Source of the DNA: Pedobacter sp.
Lineage (GTDB): Bacteria; Bacteroidota; Bacteroidia; Sphingobacteriales; Sphingobacteriaceae
Assembly (NCBI GenBank): GCA_025351765.1
Contig: JANXVH010000104.1
Coordinates: 1 to 60,233 of the forward strand
DNA: 60,233 nt
Direction of reading: 5' to 3'
Within the stretch, counting starts at the first letter, position 1, and each line of letters opens with the position of its first letter. A model generated the notes under the pieces. That model did not search any database and had not been told where the DNA came from. It saw only the letters and a program-made list of their open reading frames with translations. Below are positions 45,748 to 54,199 of the stretch, one piece after another. The position numbers and the translations under genes are program-made.

Positions 45748-47700
45748 TTAAGTATTACTTACCTCGTTCCAGTTACCATCTTCCTTAATCAGATCAATCA
45801 GATCATCCAGTGCGCGTGCAGTATTAACATTTTTTTTAACAACCTCCCTGCCACGATATAGGGTAATTTTATCTGGCCCTGTACCTACATATCCGTAATC
45901 GGCATCTGCCATTTCGCCTGGCCCATTTACAATACAGCCCATAATACCAATTTTTATTCCTTTTAAATGATCTGTGCGGGAACGGATCAGTTGGGTAGTT
46001 TCTTGCAAATCAAATAACGTCCGGCCACAACTCGGACAAGATATATATTCTGTTTTCGATATGCGGGTACGCGTGGCCTGTAGTATACCAAAGCTGGTCG
46101 AGTTGATTAGCGACAGACCGATAGATTCATTTGCATTAATCCAAACCCCATCTCCCATCCCATCGGTAAATAAAGCGCCCAAATCAGTTGCAGAATACAG
46201 CATCAGGTCATCAGTACTCAATCCTTCATAATCTCTTCTAATAACAACAGGAATCTTTATACCATTCTTCATTAGCGCTGTAAAAAATGTTCTTTGTGCA
46301 GCCATTCCGTGTACTGCATTAGTTTCAAGAACTATAATTACTGTATGGTCTAAGGTGTTAAAATCTATAACAGCAAGTTCATTAGTATCAATACGCACCA
46401 AATTTAAATGTGCATCTTTTAATGCCGCAGCTGCAAATTCTTGGTACGTAAATAAGGGGTGACAATTGTTCTTATCTTTTAATCCAAGCCAAGTTGCAGC
46501 GTTGTATACTTGTCTTAAATTGCCTGGAAAAGAGAATGACGGTAAAGCGTCTCCAAGAAAGGCCAAGTCACAAGCCTGATCTGTCATATTATATTTATCC
46601 AATCCTGCGCTATATTTATAGCCAACCGCATTTAAAAAGAAAGGGTCTTTTAGATTTTCCTTAGACACATCAATCATGACCACAGGATGATGATGACCGC
46701 CAATATGTTGTACAGCATCAGTTTGACGGCGCAGGTATTGATATGGACTATACGGTAAATCTTTCACCAAAATAGTCTCCAAAACGGCTGCATCAACTTC
46801 CTGTTCAATTTGCAAAGCACGACGCTCATACCTCATGGCCAAGGCCTTTGCAACGGGTGCCTCCAATTCAGGATCTTCAGTCAATGAAACCCGTATGGTA
46901 TCACCCAATCCGTCTTCCAGTAAAGTACCAATTCCAACTGCAGATTTAATCCTTCCGTCCTCACCATCTCCTGCCTCAGTTACGCCCAGGTGTAGCGGAT
47001 AATTCATCCCCTCTTTAACCATGGTTTCAACCAAGAGGCGATAAGCCTGAACCATTACTTGTGTATTGCTGGCCTTCATAGAAATGACCAGATTGTAATA
47101 ATTGAGGTTTTCGCACATGCGGATAAATTCCATAGCAGACTCTACCATGCCCCGCGGTGTGTCCCCATAATGGCTCATAATCCGGTCTGATAAAGAACCA
47201 TGATTAGTACCTATCCGCATTGCAGTGCCATATTCCTTGCAAATCTTTACAAGTGGTGTAAATTTCTTGTAAATGCGTTCCAGTTCAGCCTGATAAGCCT
47301 GCTGTGTATATTCAATATTTTCGAAGCGCTTTTTATCGGCATAATTACCAGGGTTTACCCTTACCTTCTCCACTATTCTTGCGGCAGATTCAGCAGCGTT
47401 AGGTGTAAAATGTATATCAGCAACCAAGGGTACATTATAACCCCTGTAGCGCAATTCCTTTTTAATATTTGCCAGGTTCTGTGCTTCCTTAACACTAGGC
47501 GCAGTAATACGAACATACTCACAACCAGACTCTACCATGCGGATGGTCTGTTCTACAGTACCAATGGTATCCATGGTGTCCGTCGTGGTCATAGATTGAA
47601 TCCTTATCGGATTTAATCCACCCATCGGCACATCACCTATCTGTACTTCTCTGGTTAAAAATCTTGAATACTGTGTTAAGCTGTTGCTATATCCTTCCAT
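45748..47700 (-). CDS. ispG: 4-hydroxy-3-methylbut-2-en-1-yl diphosphate synthase, long three-domain form
   Basis: The 650-residue enzyme makes HMBPP in the MEP isoprenoid pathway. The TIM-barrel part opens with VQIGDVPMGGLNPIRIQSMTTTD (shown here in part as GLNPIRIQSMTTTD). The Fe-S cysteines are in ISCPSCGRTLFD and GIMGCIVNGPGE near the C-terminus. An extra middle domain of about 250 residues makes it the long form found in Bacteroidota, Chlamydia and plants, against about 370 residues in E. coli. It is 29 bases downstream of an RDD gene on the same strand. Confidence 0.96.
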   Translation of the reverse strand: MEGYSNSLTQYSRFLTREVQIGDVPMGGLNPIRIQSMTTTDTMDTIGTVEQTIRMVESGCEYVRITAPSVKEAQNLANIKKELRYRGYNVPLVADIHFTPNAAESAARIVEKVRVNPGNYADKKRFENIEYTQQAYQAELERIYKKFTPLVKICKEYGTAMRIGTNHGSLSDRIMSHYGDTPRGMVESAMEFIRMCENLNYYNLVISMKASNTQVMVQAYRLLVETMVKEGMNYPLHLGVTEAGDGEDGRIKSAVGIGTLLEDGLGDTIRVSLTEDPELEAPVAKALAMRYERRALQIEQEVDAAVLETILVKDLPYSPYQYLRRQTDAVQHIGGHHHPVVMIDVSKENLKDPFFLNAVGYKYSAGLDKYNMTDQACDLAFLGDALPSFSFPGNLRQVYNAATWLGLKDKNNCHPLFTYQEFAAAALKDAHLNLVRIDTNELAVIDFNTLDHTVIIVLETNAVHGMAAQRTFFTALMKNGIKIPVVIRRDYEGLSTDDLMLYSATDLGALFTDGMGDGVWINANESIGLSLINSTSFGILQATRTRISKTEYISCPSCGRTLFDLQETTQLIRSRTDHLKGIKIGIMGCIVNGPGEMADADYGYVGTGPDKITLYRGREVVKKNVNTARALDDLIDLIKEDGNWNEVSNT

Positions 47701-47729
47701 GGTCTGCTAATCTGCTGCAAAGATAATTA

Positions 47730-48347
47730 TTAAATCAATCTATCTTTTATAACCAGCGTATTTGCAATCATATCATGAAAGCATTGTTGCTTTTTATTGA
47801 GAAAACTATAGAGGTACCCAAAGAAGAATGGCGCTGTGGATATCGCCTTCGCTGCATTTCTTCCCAATGCTACACCTAGGGTAATTCGGTTGCCACCCAT
47901 ATCCGTAACCTTTATATTCAACAAGCTTTTGCCCCAGGTAGCCTGCTTTTCAGATGCCTCTGCTAAGCTGCTATAGATAAATTTTGCAATGGGAATTAGC
48001 GGTATCCCGCCTAATGAGACAATTATCCTTTGTGTTTTTTCTTCTATAAAAACATAGACAAGTAACACAAGCAGTAAATAGCCGATGGTCAAAAAGAAAT
48101 AATCTATAGCGGAAGCCAGCAACCGCTGATCAAAGGAAGCAAAATATTGCGGGGCTGTTTTCTGGTAGGTAAAACCAAGAAGCTCACGCAGTTCTGGGAA
48201 CTCGTGAGCTTCTTTATAATCGTCCATATCAGGTTTTCTTATGAATGTACCTGTTCGGATCTTTAATGATTTCAGTTCTTCAAGCTGGTATGGCCCCTTT
48301 GGTTTACCGTCTATTACAACTGTATATTCAATATTGTTTTCTTGCAT
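47730..48347 (-). CDS. GYF-like plus RDD membrane protein
   Basis: The 205-residue protein has an N-terminal GYF_2-like domain (YTVVIDGKPKGPYQLEEL, about 5-58) and an RDD domain with three membrane helices (RLLASAIDYFFLTIGYLLL; later AISTAPFFFGYLYSFL). RDD proteins are poorly understood; some are linked to ion or osmotic stress. It starts 3 bases after the LiaF-like gene. Confidence 0.8.
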   Translation of the reverse strand: MQENNIEYTVVIDGKPKGPYQLEELKSLKIRTGTFIRKPDMDDYKEAHEFPELRELLGFTYQKTAPQYFASFDQRLLASAIDYFFLTIGYLLLVLLVYVFIEEKTQRIIVSLGGIPLIPIAKFIYSSLAEASEKQATWGKSLLNIKVTDMGGNRITLGVALGRNAAKAISTAPFFFGYLYSFLNKKQQCFHDMIANTLVIKDRLI

Positions 48348-48350
48348 CCA

Positions 48351-49280
48351 TTAATACCTTGATACCTCAAAGTTACTCAATCCGCCGTCTAAACTTATAA
48401 ATATTTTTTTGGTAGAAGTATTGTAATTAGACGTTTCGTAAGTCCCGTTCGTCATCTTTTCAAAGCCCTCAAAATCTTTTGATGATAAACCTGTTTTAGA
48501 AGTTAGCTTGCATCCCAGTATTTTTGGAATCCGAATCTTGACAGATGCAACACCCGTTTTTACATGAACATCACTAATCGGCAGCAACTCTCCAAATTTA
48601 ATATCAAGTGCAGCTGCTCCCCCGTCAAAGTTAAATTCCCTCACTTTAAAAGGAGCCAGATCAAAATCTACCTCTCCTGCCCCCATATTCATATGCATTT
48701 CATAAACCGGTTTCACATTGAGCTTTAACTTTACATCATTGCCGCCATCGCCCATGTTCCAGCTCTTTTTATTATTCATTTTAAATGAAACGGTACGTAC
48801 ACTATCTAACACTTCGTTCATCAAGGAAAAGGTGCCCCCTCTTTTTTGAACTTTAGCTATAAACAAACTGTCAGTGCTGTCTTTAAGTTCATAAGAAGTG
48901 CCACCGCCGCTTATGTTCAGTATAGTTTTCTTAGCTAACGTATCATCCTCAAAGGGCAAATCAAACAATTGTGTCTGTGTACTGGAATTATCGTCGTCTA
49001 TGTCTAAATTAAAATGGTTGGTAGTCTCGTTAACAGGGGCATGCTGACCTTTAACAAAGAGTACAGTAAGCATCACTACCAATACGCCTATTGAAATATA
49101 GCCCCCCAATTGAGATTTATTTCTGGAGAATAAGATATTCACACCCGCTATGATCAGGAATATAGGCCAGAAACGCCAGATGCTTCCCCAATGAAAATCA
49201 ATTATATTAAGATTCTCTAAAAGGAGTACCCCACCTATAAAAAGCAGAATTATCCCCCACATTATTCTATCAAGTTTCAT
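48351..49280 (-). CDS. LiaF-like membrane protein with DUF5668-type N-terminus
   Basis: The 309-residue protein has four N-terminal helices (IMWGIILLFIGGVLLLENL, IWRFWPIFLIIAGVNILF and two more up to about residue 80) and a C-terminal beta-rich domain (about 150-309, ending SLDGGLSNFEVSRY) like cell-wall-stress proteins LiaF/VraT. Together with PspC upstream it suggests an envelope stress unit. Confidence 0.78.
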   Translation of the reverse strand: MKLDRIMWGIILLFIGGVLLLENLNIIDFHWGSIWRFWPIFLIIAGVNILFSRNKSQLGGYISIGVLVVMLTVLFVKGQHAPVNETTNHFNLDIDDDNSSTQTQLFDLPFEDDTLAKKTILNISGGGTSYELKDSTDSLFIAKVQKRGGTFSLMNEVLDSVRTVSFKMNNKKSWNMGDGGNDVKLKLNVKPVYEMHMNMGAGEVDFDLAPFKVREFNFDGGAAALDIKFGELLPISDVHVKTGVASVKIRIPKILGCKLTSKTGLSSKDFEGFEKMTNGTYETSNYNTSTKKIFISLDGGLSNFEVSRY

Positions 49281-49281
49281 A

Positions 49282-49959
49282 TTAAATATCTCTTTTGGTG
49301 AATCTATCGTCTACTGGAGTAACTGGCGTCGTTATCGGTGCTACCGGGGTAACCGGATCTGGAGTAGCTGGAGCTTCTGGAACAGGTGCAGGTTCTACAG
49401 GTGCAGTATTTTGATCAGTTTGCCTTTTCCAATCTTCCCATGCATTCTTATTTTTTGATTTCATGATAAAGCTTACACCGATCGCTACAAAGATCAACGG
49501 CCACATTTTTCCAATATCAAACCAGAATGGAATAATGTTAAACTCATTCATCAAAAAGTAAATACCAATAACCAGCAAGATCAGTCCACCTACTGTCTTA
49601 GCGGTATCATTGTTCTTTCTGTAAGGCTTAAACCCACTTTCAAACTTGGTGTTCTTAAAGCTATCTTCATTTACAGTATAGGATGTCCATGCCTGGGTAT
49701 TTGGCTTGCTTTCAAATGGGTTCTGAAAACCCTTGTCGTATTCATTAAATTTTGCAAATCGCTTAGCAGGGTCATTATTTACAGGAACTACTATCCACAT
49801 AACCAGGTAAACCAAAATTCCTGTTCCTACTAAAAAAATGGTTGACAATACGAACAACAATCTGATTATCGTTACATCAACCTCCATGTACTCCGCAATG
49901 CCGGATGATACACCCGCCACTACCTTTTCATACTCATTCCTAAATAATCTCTTTTCCAT
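49282..49959 (-). CDS. PspC-domain membrane protein
   Basis: The 225-residue protein opens with a PspC domain (KVVAGVSSGIAEYMEVDVTI, then two helices up to residue 55, including VYLVMWIVVP), a linker, a LiaF-like pair of helices (about 120-165), and a Pro/Ala/Thr-rich tail. PspC proteins sense envelope damage. It overlaps almost directly with the LiaF-like gene (1-base gap). Confidence 0.85.
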   Translation of the reverse strand: MEKRLFRNEYEKVVAGVSSGIAEYMEVDVTIIRLLFVLSTIFLVGTGILVYLVMWIVVPVNNDPAKRFAKFNEYDKGFQNPFESKPNTQAWTSYTVNEDSFKNTKFESGFKPYRKNNDTAKTVGGLILLVIGIYFLMNEFNIIPFWFDIGKMWPLIFVAIGVSFIMKSKNKNAWEDWKRQTDQNTAPVEPAPVPEAPATPDPVTPVAPITTPVTPVDDRFTKRDI

Positions 49960-49976
49960 AATACTATCCTCCTCTA

Positions 49977-50666
49977 TTAAAAACGTACAGGTTTAATTGT
50001 TATCTCATCAACATTTGCGCCAGTACTCAAATTTAAAATGGCATAAACAGCTTCTGCAATATCTTCTGGTTTTACAAAACGTTCAGCTGGTATGTCTGTT
50101 CCCTCCCAGGATGATGTTAGTGTAGAACCCGGTAAAACCGCTGTTACCTTAACGTTGTATTTTAATAACTCTTCCCTAAATACATTGTTAAGACTAAACA
50201 ATGCTGCTTTAGTTACACTATAACTGCCCGCATTTTCTGCAATTTGTTTACTAGCAACAGAACAAATATTAAAAATATGCCCAGACCGCCTTTCACGCAT
50301 TTTTTTACCAAAAAACTTACTGCAATAATAGGCAGATTTTAAATTTAGGTTTAGCTGACTTTCAAACTGATCGTCTGGTTCATCCAAGATATTACCTATT
50401 AAAAACACGCCTGCATTATTAACCAGAACATCTGCCTCCGGCATTCTTTCTAAAACAGCATTGCAAAATCTATAGCACTCCTCTTTAATTGAAAGATCGG
50501 CTTTTATAGCCCGCACATTCACACCGGTATAGGTCAGCGATTTGATAAGTTCGGCAAGTTCATTTTCATTTCTGGAGCAAACCGCTAAATCGTAGCCTGC
50601 TTCTGCCAATTTTATGGCTATTGCACGCCCGATACCTCTGGTTGCACCTGTTATAATCGCATTCAT
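49977..50666 (-). CDS. Short-chain dehydrogenase/reductase
   Basis: The 229-residue classical SDR has TGATRGIGRAIA (8-19), NNAGV, and the active site S-x(n)-YSVTK. It uses NAD(P)H on an unknown alcohol or ketone substrate. It is the first gene of the five-gene unit leading to ispG, 17 bases before pspC. Confidence 0.88.
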   Translation of the reverse strand: MNAIITGATRGIGRAIAIKLAEAGYDLAVCSRNENELAELIKSLTYTGVNVRAIKADLSIKEECYRFCNAVLERMPEADVLVNNAGVFLIGNILDEPDDQFESQLNLNLKSAYYCSKFFGKKMRERRSGHIFNICSVASKQIAENAGSYSVTKAALFSLNNVFREELLKYNVKVTAVLPGSTLTSSWEGTDIPAERFVKPEDIAEAVYAILNLSTGANVDEITIKPVRF

Positions 50667-50822
50667 GTCAATTTTAAATTACATAGGGCAATATTATAAA
50701 AAAGGAAGCATACCAAAACTTTGATGGTAAAGATTTGTTAAAAAAGTCTGTACGGTCATTTCCAATTTTTATTGTTTCTTTGTAATACTATCGCTTATCA
50801 CCGTACAGCTAATCTTTAAAGA

Positions 50823-51557
50823 ATGAATTTCACCAATTTTGGCAAATATTTACTTTTACTAAAGGCAGTATTCAGGAAACCCGAGAAGTTTAAGATCTAC
50901 TTAAAAGCGATCTTTAAACAAATGGATTTCATTGGCGTAGGATCTATCGGATTGATTGCCATAATCTCTACTTTTATTGGCGCAGTTATGACACTGCAAA
51001 TCGCTTTCCAGCTGGTAAGTGATTTTATTCCTAAAACAATTATTGGCTCGGTAAATCGCGACTCCAGTATCTTGGAGCTTAGTCCTACCATCACAGCAAT
51101 TGTATTGGCAGGTAAGATAGGATCAGCCATTTCTTCAGAGATAGGAACCATGAGGGTTAGTGAGCAAATAGATGCCCTCGAGATCATGGGCATCAACTCT
51201 CCAGGTTATTTGATCCTTCCTAAAATACTGGCAGGAATTACCATGGTTCCTATGCTAGTTGTGATGTCTATGTTTTTAAGCATCACAGGCGGCTACCTTG
51301 GTGGTACGCTATCAGGTGCAGTTACTCCAGCAGAATATATTGAAGGTATCACTACAGATTTCAATTCTTATACTATAGTAGTGGCATTGGTTAAAGCGTT
51401 TGTATTTGGTTTTATCATTACATCGGTTCCGGCTTACGAAGGTTTCTACGTAAAAGGTGGTGCACTGGAAGTTGCTCAGGCAAGTACCAGGGCTGTAGTA
51501 GTAAGCTGTATATCTATTCTAGCTTGTGATTATATTGTAACCCAGTTATTATTATGA
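50823..51557 (+). CDS. mlaE: MlaE-type ABC permease (phospholipid/organic solvent transport)
   Basis: The 244-residue permease has the MlaE pattern: an N-terminal amphipathic helix, IGSIGLIAIIST-like helices, GKIGSAISSEIGTMRVSEQIDALEIMG (coupling segment, here GSAISSEIGTMRVSEQIDAL), and VPAYEGFYVKGG. It forms the inner-membrane part of a system moving phospholipids between membranes. The ATPase gene overlaps its stop by 4 bases. MlaD and periplasmic parts are not in the window. Confidence 0.92.
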   Translation: MNFTNFGKYLLLLKAVFRKPEKFKIYLKAIFKQMDFIGVGSIGLIAIISTFIGAVMTLQIAFQLVSDFIPKTIIGSVNRDSSILELSPTITAIVLAGKIGSAISSEIGTMRVSEQIDALEIMGINSPGYLILPKILAGITMVPMLVVMSMFLSITGGYLGGTLSGAVTPAEYIEGITTDFNSYTIVVALVKAFVFGFIITSVPAYEGFYVKGGALEVAQASTRAVVVSCISILACDYIVTQLLL

Positions 51558-52306
51558 TTGAGATTAAAGACATCAAAAAATCATTTGGAGATAACGATGT
51601 ACTTAAAGGTATATCGGGTAAATTTGAGGCCGGCGTTACCAACCTAATCATCGGGGGCTCCGGTTCAGGCAAGACGACTTTACTAAAATGTATGATTGGC
51701 TTGCACCATCCAGAGGTAGGAATAGTGGAATATGACGACCGTGAATTCACTAAAATGAACTTTGAGGAAAAGATTGAGGTCAGAAAAGAGATCGGGATGC
51801 TTTTTCAGGGTTCTGCACTTTTTGATTCAATGACGGTTGAGGAAAATATCATGTTTCCCTTAAACATGTTTACCGAGCAAAGCAGATCTGAGAAACTGGA
51901 CAGGGTTAACTTTTGTTTGGACAGAGTTAACCTGGAAGGCAAAAACAAACTCTTTCCCGCTGAACTTTCTGGTGGTATGAAAAAGCGGGTTGGTATTGCG
52001 CGTGCCATAGCCATGAACCCTAAATACTTGTTTGTGGATGAGCCTAACTCGGGTCTGGATCCTAAGACGTCCATTGTTATTGATGATTTGATTAAAGAAA
52101 TTACTGAAGAATACAATACTACCACTATTGTAGTAACACACGATATGAACTCAGTAATGGGAATTGGAGATTATATCTTGTTCTTACACGAAGGCAAGAA
52201 ATTCTGGGAAGGATCTAACAAAGACATTGCCCATACTGATATTGCAGAACTGAACGATTTTGTTTTTGCCAGCCGCTTTATGAAAGCAGCAAAGGGAAAA
52301 TTTTAA
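51554..52306 (+). CDS. mlaF: MlaF-type ABC ATP-binding protein
   Basis: The 250-residue ATPase has Walker A GGSGSGKTT (36-44), signature LSGGMKKR, Walker B LFVDEPNSGLD and the switch His in VVTHDM. It drives the MlaE permease; the ATG overlaps the mlaE stop (ATGA). A methyltransferase gene follows after 13 bases. Confidence 0.93.
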   Translation: MIEIKDIKKSFGDNDVLKGISGKFEAGVTNLIIGGSGSGKTTLLKCMIGLHHPEVGIVEYDDREFTKMNFEEKIEVRKEIGMLFQGSALFDSMTVEENIMFPLNMFTEQSRSEKLDRVNFCLDRVNLEGKNKLFPAELSGGMKKRVGIARAIAMNPKYLFVDEPNSGLDPKTSIVIDDLIKEITEEYNTTTIVVTHDMNSVMGIGDYILFLHEGKKFWEGSNKDIAHTDIAELNDFVFASRFMKAAKGKF

Positions 52307-52319
52307 TACACCACATTTT

Positions 52320-53201
52320 ATGATAAGCCTTTTAACACCTACACATTGGAAAGATTATGAACTGATTGATTGTGGGGATTTTGAAAAGTTAGAACGTTTT
52401 GGAAACCTGGTCTTGTCAAGACCAGAACCGCAGGCCGTTTGGAAGAAAACACTTTCAGATAACGACTGGAAAAAGCAAACACACATTAGGTTTAAAGGCC
52501 GCTCCGCCACCTCTGGCGAATGGGTAAAAAGCTCAGCCCACCTCCCAGATCGCTGGAATGTGACCTACAAGAATGACGATGTGTCCATAAACCTCAGATT
52601 AGGTTTAACGTCTTTCAAACATGTAGGCGTATTCCCAGAACAAGCCGTAAACTGGGACTATATCTCATCATCCATAAAGAAATTTAAGTCGCCTAGTCCT
52701 AAAGTACTCAACCTTTTTGCCTATACAGGTGCTGCATCATTAATTGCGAAAGCGGCCGGAGCCGATACTACTCATGTAGATTCTATAAAACAAGTAGTAA
52801 ACTGGGCTAATGAAAACCAGGAGCTTTCAAAACTTAAAGATGTAAGGTGGGTAGTGGAGGATGCTTTAAAATTTGTAAAGAGAGAACTGAAGCGCGGTAA
52901 AAAATACAATGGCATCATACTGGATCCTCCTGCTTTCGGCCACGGACCAAACGGAGAGAAATGGAAGCTGGAAGATCATATACAGGAGATGATGCAGGAG
53001 GTGGTGCAGTTACTAGATGAAGAGGAGCATTTCCTTATCCTAAACACTTACTCACTTGGTTTCTCTTCTGTTATTGTAGAGAACCTCATCAAAACCTCTT
53101 TCCCGCAGGTGCAGAACCTGGAAACAGGCGAACTTTATTTGCAAGCCACTTCGGGTATCAAATTACCTTTAGGCGTTTTTGGTAAGTTCAATAAATTTTA
53201 G
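52320..53201 (+). CDS. Class I SAM-dependent methyltransferase (RlmI/RlmK-like C-terminal domain)
   Basis: The 293-residue protein has the SAM-binding part VLNLFAYTGAASLIAKAAGA (about residues 138-157), acidic DSIKQ, and the catalytic-type motif ILDPPAFGHGPNG. FAYTGAAS and DPPAF are typical of rRNA methyltransferases related to RlmI/RlmK, but the PUA and THUMP domains are missing, so the substrate is uncertain (RNA most likely). It ends at a strong terminator. Confidence 0.85.
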   Translation: MISLLTPTHWKDYELIDCGDFEKLERFGNLVLSRPEPQAVWKKTLSDNDWKKQTHIRFKGRSATSGEWVKSSAHLPDRWNVTYKNDDVSINLRLGLTSFKHVGVFPEQAVNWDYISSSIKKFKSPSPKVLNLFAYTGAASLIAKAAGADTTHVDSIKQVVNWANENQELSKLKDVRWVVEDALKFVKRELKRGKKYNGIILDPPAFGHGPNGEKWKLEDHIQEMMQEVVQLLDEEEHFLILNTYSLGFSSVIVENLIKTSFPQVQNLETGELYLQATSGIKLPLGVFGKFNKF

Positions 53202-53244
53202 CAGCCCTGAGCACTAAAATTAAGGCTTAGTATCCAGGGCTGCT
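53200..53244. terminator. Bidirectional terminator between the methyltransferase and DUF6266 genes
   Basis: The stem AGCAGCCCTG/CAGGGCTGCT (53200-53209, 53235-53244) continues with an inner ACTAA/TTAGT pair. It lies between two convergent genes. Confidence 0.8.
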
Positions 53245-53254
53245 ATGGTCAATC

Positions 53255-53896
53255 TTACAGCAGTGGCAATGCTCCCAGATACTGGCTGGTTGACACCAAT
53301 TTACCGTCTTCGCTTATAAAAGCAAACCAAATGTGCAGCGCATCTCCACTGTATTCAGCAGGCACCGAAAGGGTATACCGCAAAGCGGCTCTTGTAACCG
53401 CACCATACTGTGTTAACCACCTTCCTTTAAGTGGATTGTAAACAATAAAAACACAATCATCAGTCGCTTTCCCGTTGTTTCTGCCCAAATTTTGCGACCA
53501 GCTAAATTCCAGTTCAGCCACTTCTGCTGCAACAACTCCTAGTCCAGCTGCAGGCTCCAGTTGACCTTTACTTAAAATAGCCTTCTGAAAATCGATCGTG
53601 TAATTTGGTGAAACACCCGTTACCGCGTTTTGAAGATTTAGTCGAACTGCATAGTTCATGGCCGACATCTCGCTGTCGTAGTTTATAAAAGTTGTTCTGA
53701 TTAAGCTAGTAATACCACCTAACCATCCTGTTGTCAAACTAAAGCGCATCTGTTGGTTTAACTGTTTTAAAGTTGGTGGCCTAGTTGCTGTAGCCTTTAC
53801 AGTCGCCATCATCCATTTGCCATTTTTTCTGCTGCCTACCAGAGATCCGGTGCGGCCTGTGAACCCAGAAAAGGGTCCGTTTTTTAGTCTTCCCAT
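53255..53896 (-). CDS. DUF6266 family protein
   Basis: The 213-residue protein starts MGRLKNGPFSGFTGRTGSL and has KATATRPPTLKQLNQQMRF at about 34-52, the N-terminal pattern of Bacteroidota DUF6266. The rest is beta-rich and ends in a hydrophobic tail. There is no signal peptide or catalytic motif, and the function is unknown. A truncated relative lies at 59920. Both genes have the same unusual promoter. The mRNA should begin with a small hairpin (53953-53933). Confidence 0.85.
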   Translation of the reverse strand: MGRLKNGPFSGFTGRTGSLVGSRKNGKWMMATVKATATRPPTLKQLNQQMRFSLTTGWLGGITSLIRTTFINYDSEMSAMNYAVRLNLQNAVTGVSPNYTIDFQKAILSKGQLEPAAGLGVVAAEVAELEFSWSQNLGRNNGKATDDCVFIVYNPLKGRWLTQYGAVTRAALRYTLSVPAEYSGDALHIWFAFISEDGKLVSTSQYLGALPLL

Positions 53897-53932
53897 TTTT
53901 TTAAGATTTAAATTGTTCGTTATTTACTCTCA

Positions 53933-53953
53933 GAGTGATGTTCCTAATCACTC
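53933..53953 (-). promoter_or_regulatory. 5' stem-loop at the predicted DUF6266 mRNA start
   Basis: GAGTGAT/ATCACTC with a 7-base loop begins one base after the predicted start site (about 53954). A hairpin at the extreme 5' end can stabilise an mRNA. The role is inferred. Confidence 0.45.
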
Positions 53954-53960
53954 ACTGAAA

Positions 53961-54032
53961 CAAAGATAAGGACTCTGATTATCAACTACAAACAAGATTA
54001 AGAAATGTCCATACTTGTCCAAACTCTGTCCA
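53961..54032 (-). promoter_or_regulatory. DUF6266 promoter: three TGGACA hexamers, TTG, 20 bp, TATCTTTG
   Basis: On the minus strand three exact TGGACA hexamers start at 54032, 54021 and 54011 (spacing 11 and 10). Fourteen bases later comes TTG (53991-53989), then exactly 20 bases and TATCTTTG (53968-53961), a full match to the Bacteroidota promoter. The hexamers repeat about once per helical turn, so a protein would meet them on one face of the DNA just upstream of -33, as an activator would. The same geometry recurs at 59808-59879. Confidence 0.75.
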
Positions 54033-54199
54033 GATAAAGCGAAAAAGTACTTGATTACATTGAATATGAAGATAAAGAAATCCTCCATAAAAGCTCCTAC
54101 TTCGCAGCTTTCGGAGCCATAAAGTAAGAAGGATTTTCTTAAAACACACTTCATACGTTCTTCATCTTTTTTACCGACTTTTGATTACAGAATCAGAAA
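54033..54199. other. Intergenic region with an interrupted hairpin
   Basis: AAGAAATCCT at 54075-54084 pairs with AGGATTTTCTT at 54130-54140 (one bulge), with an inner GCTCC/GGAGC pair. This may be a terminator-like or structured element; no gene is supported. The region also holds the start of the fusion gene, with a weak -7-like ACTTTTG before it. Confidence 0.4.

Noticed and set aside
47200..47616. 138-codon plus-strand frame opposite ispG
   Set aside because: Antisense shadow; the ispG protein motifs account for the region.
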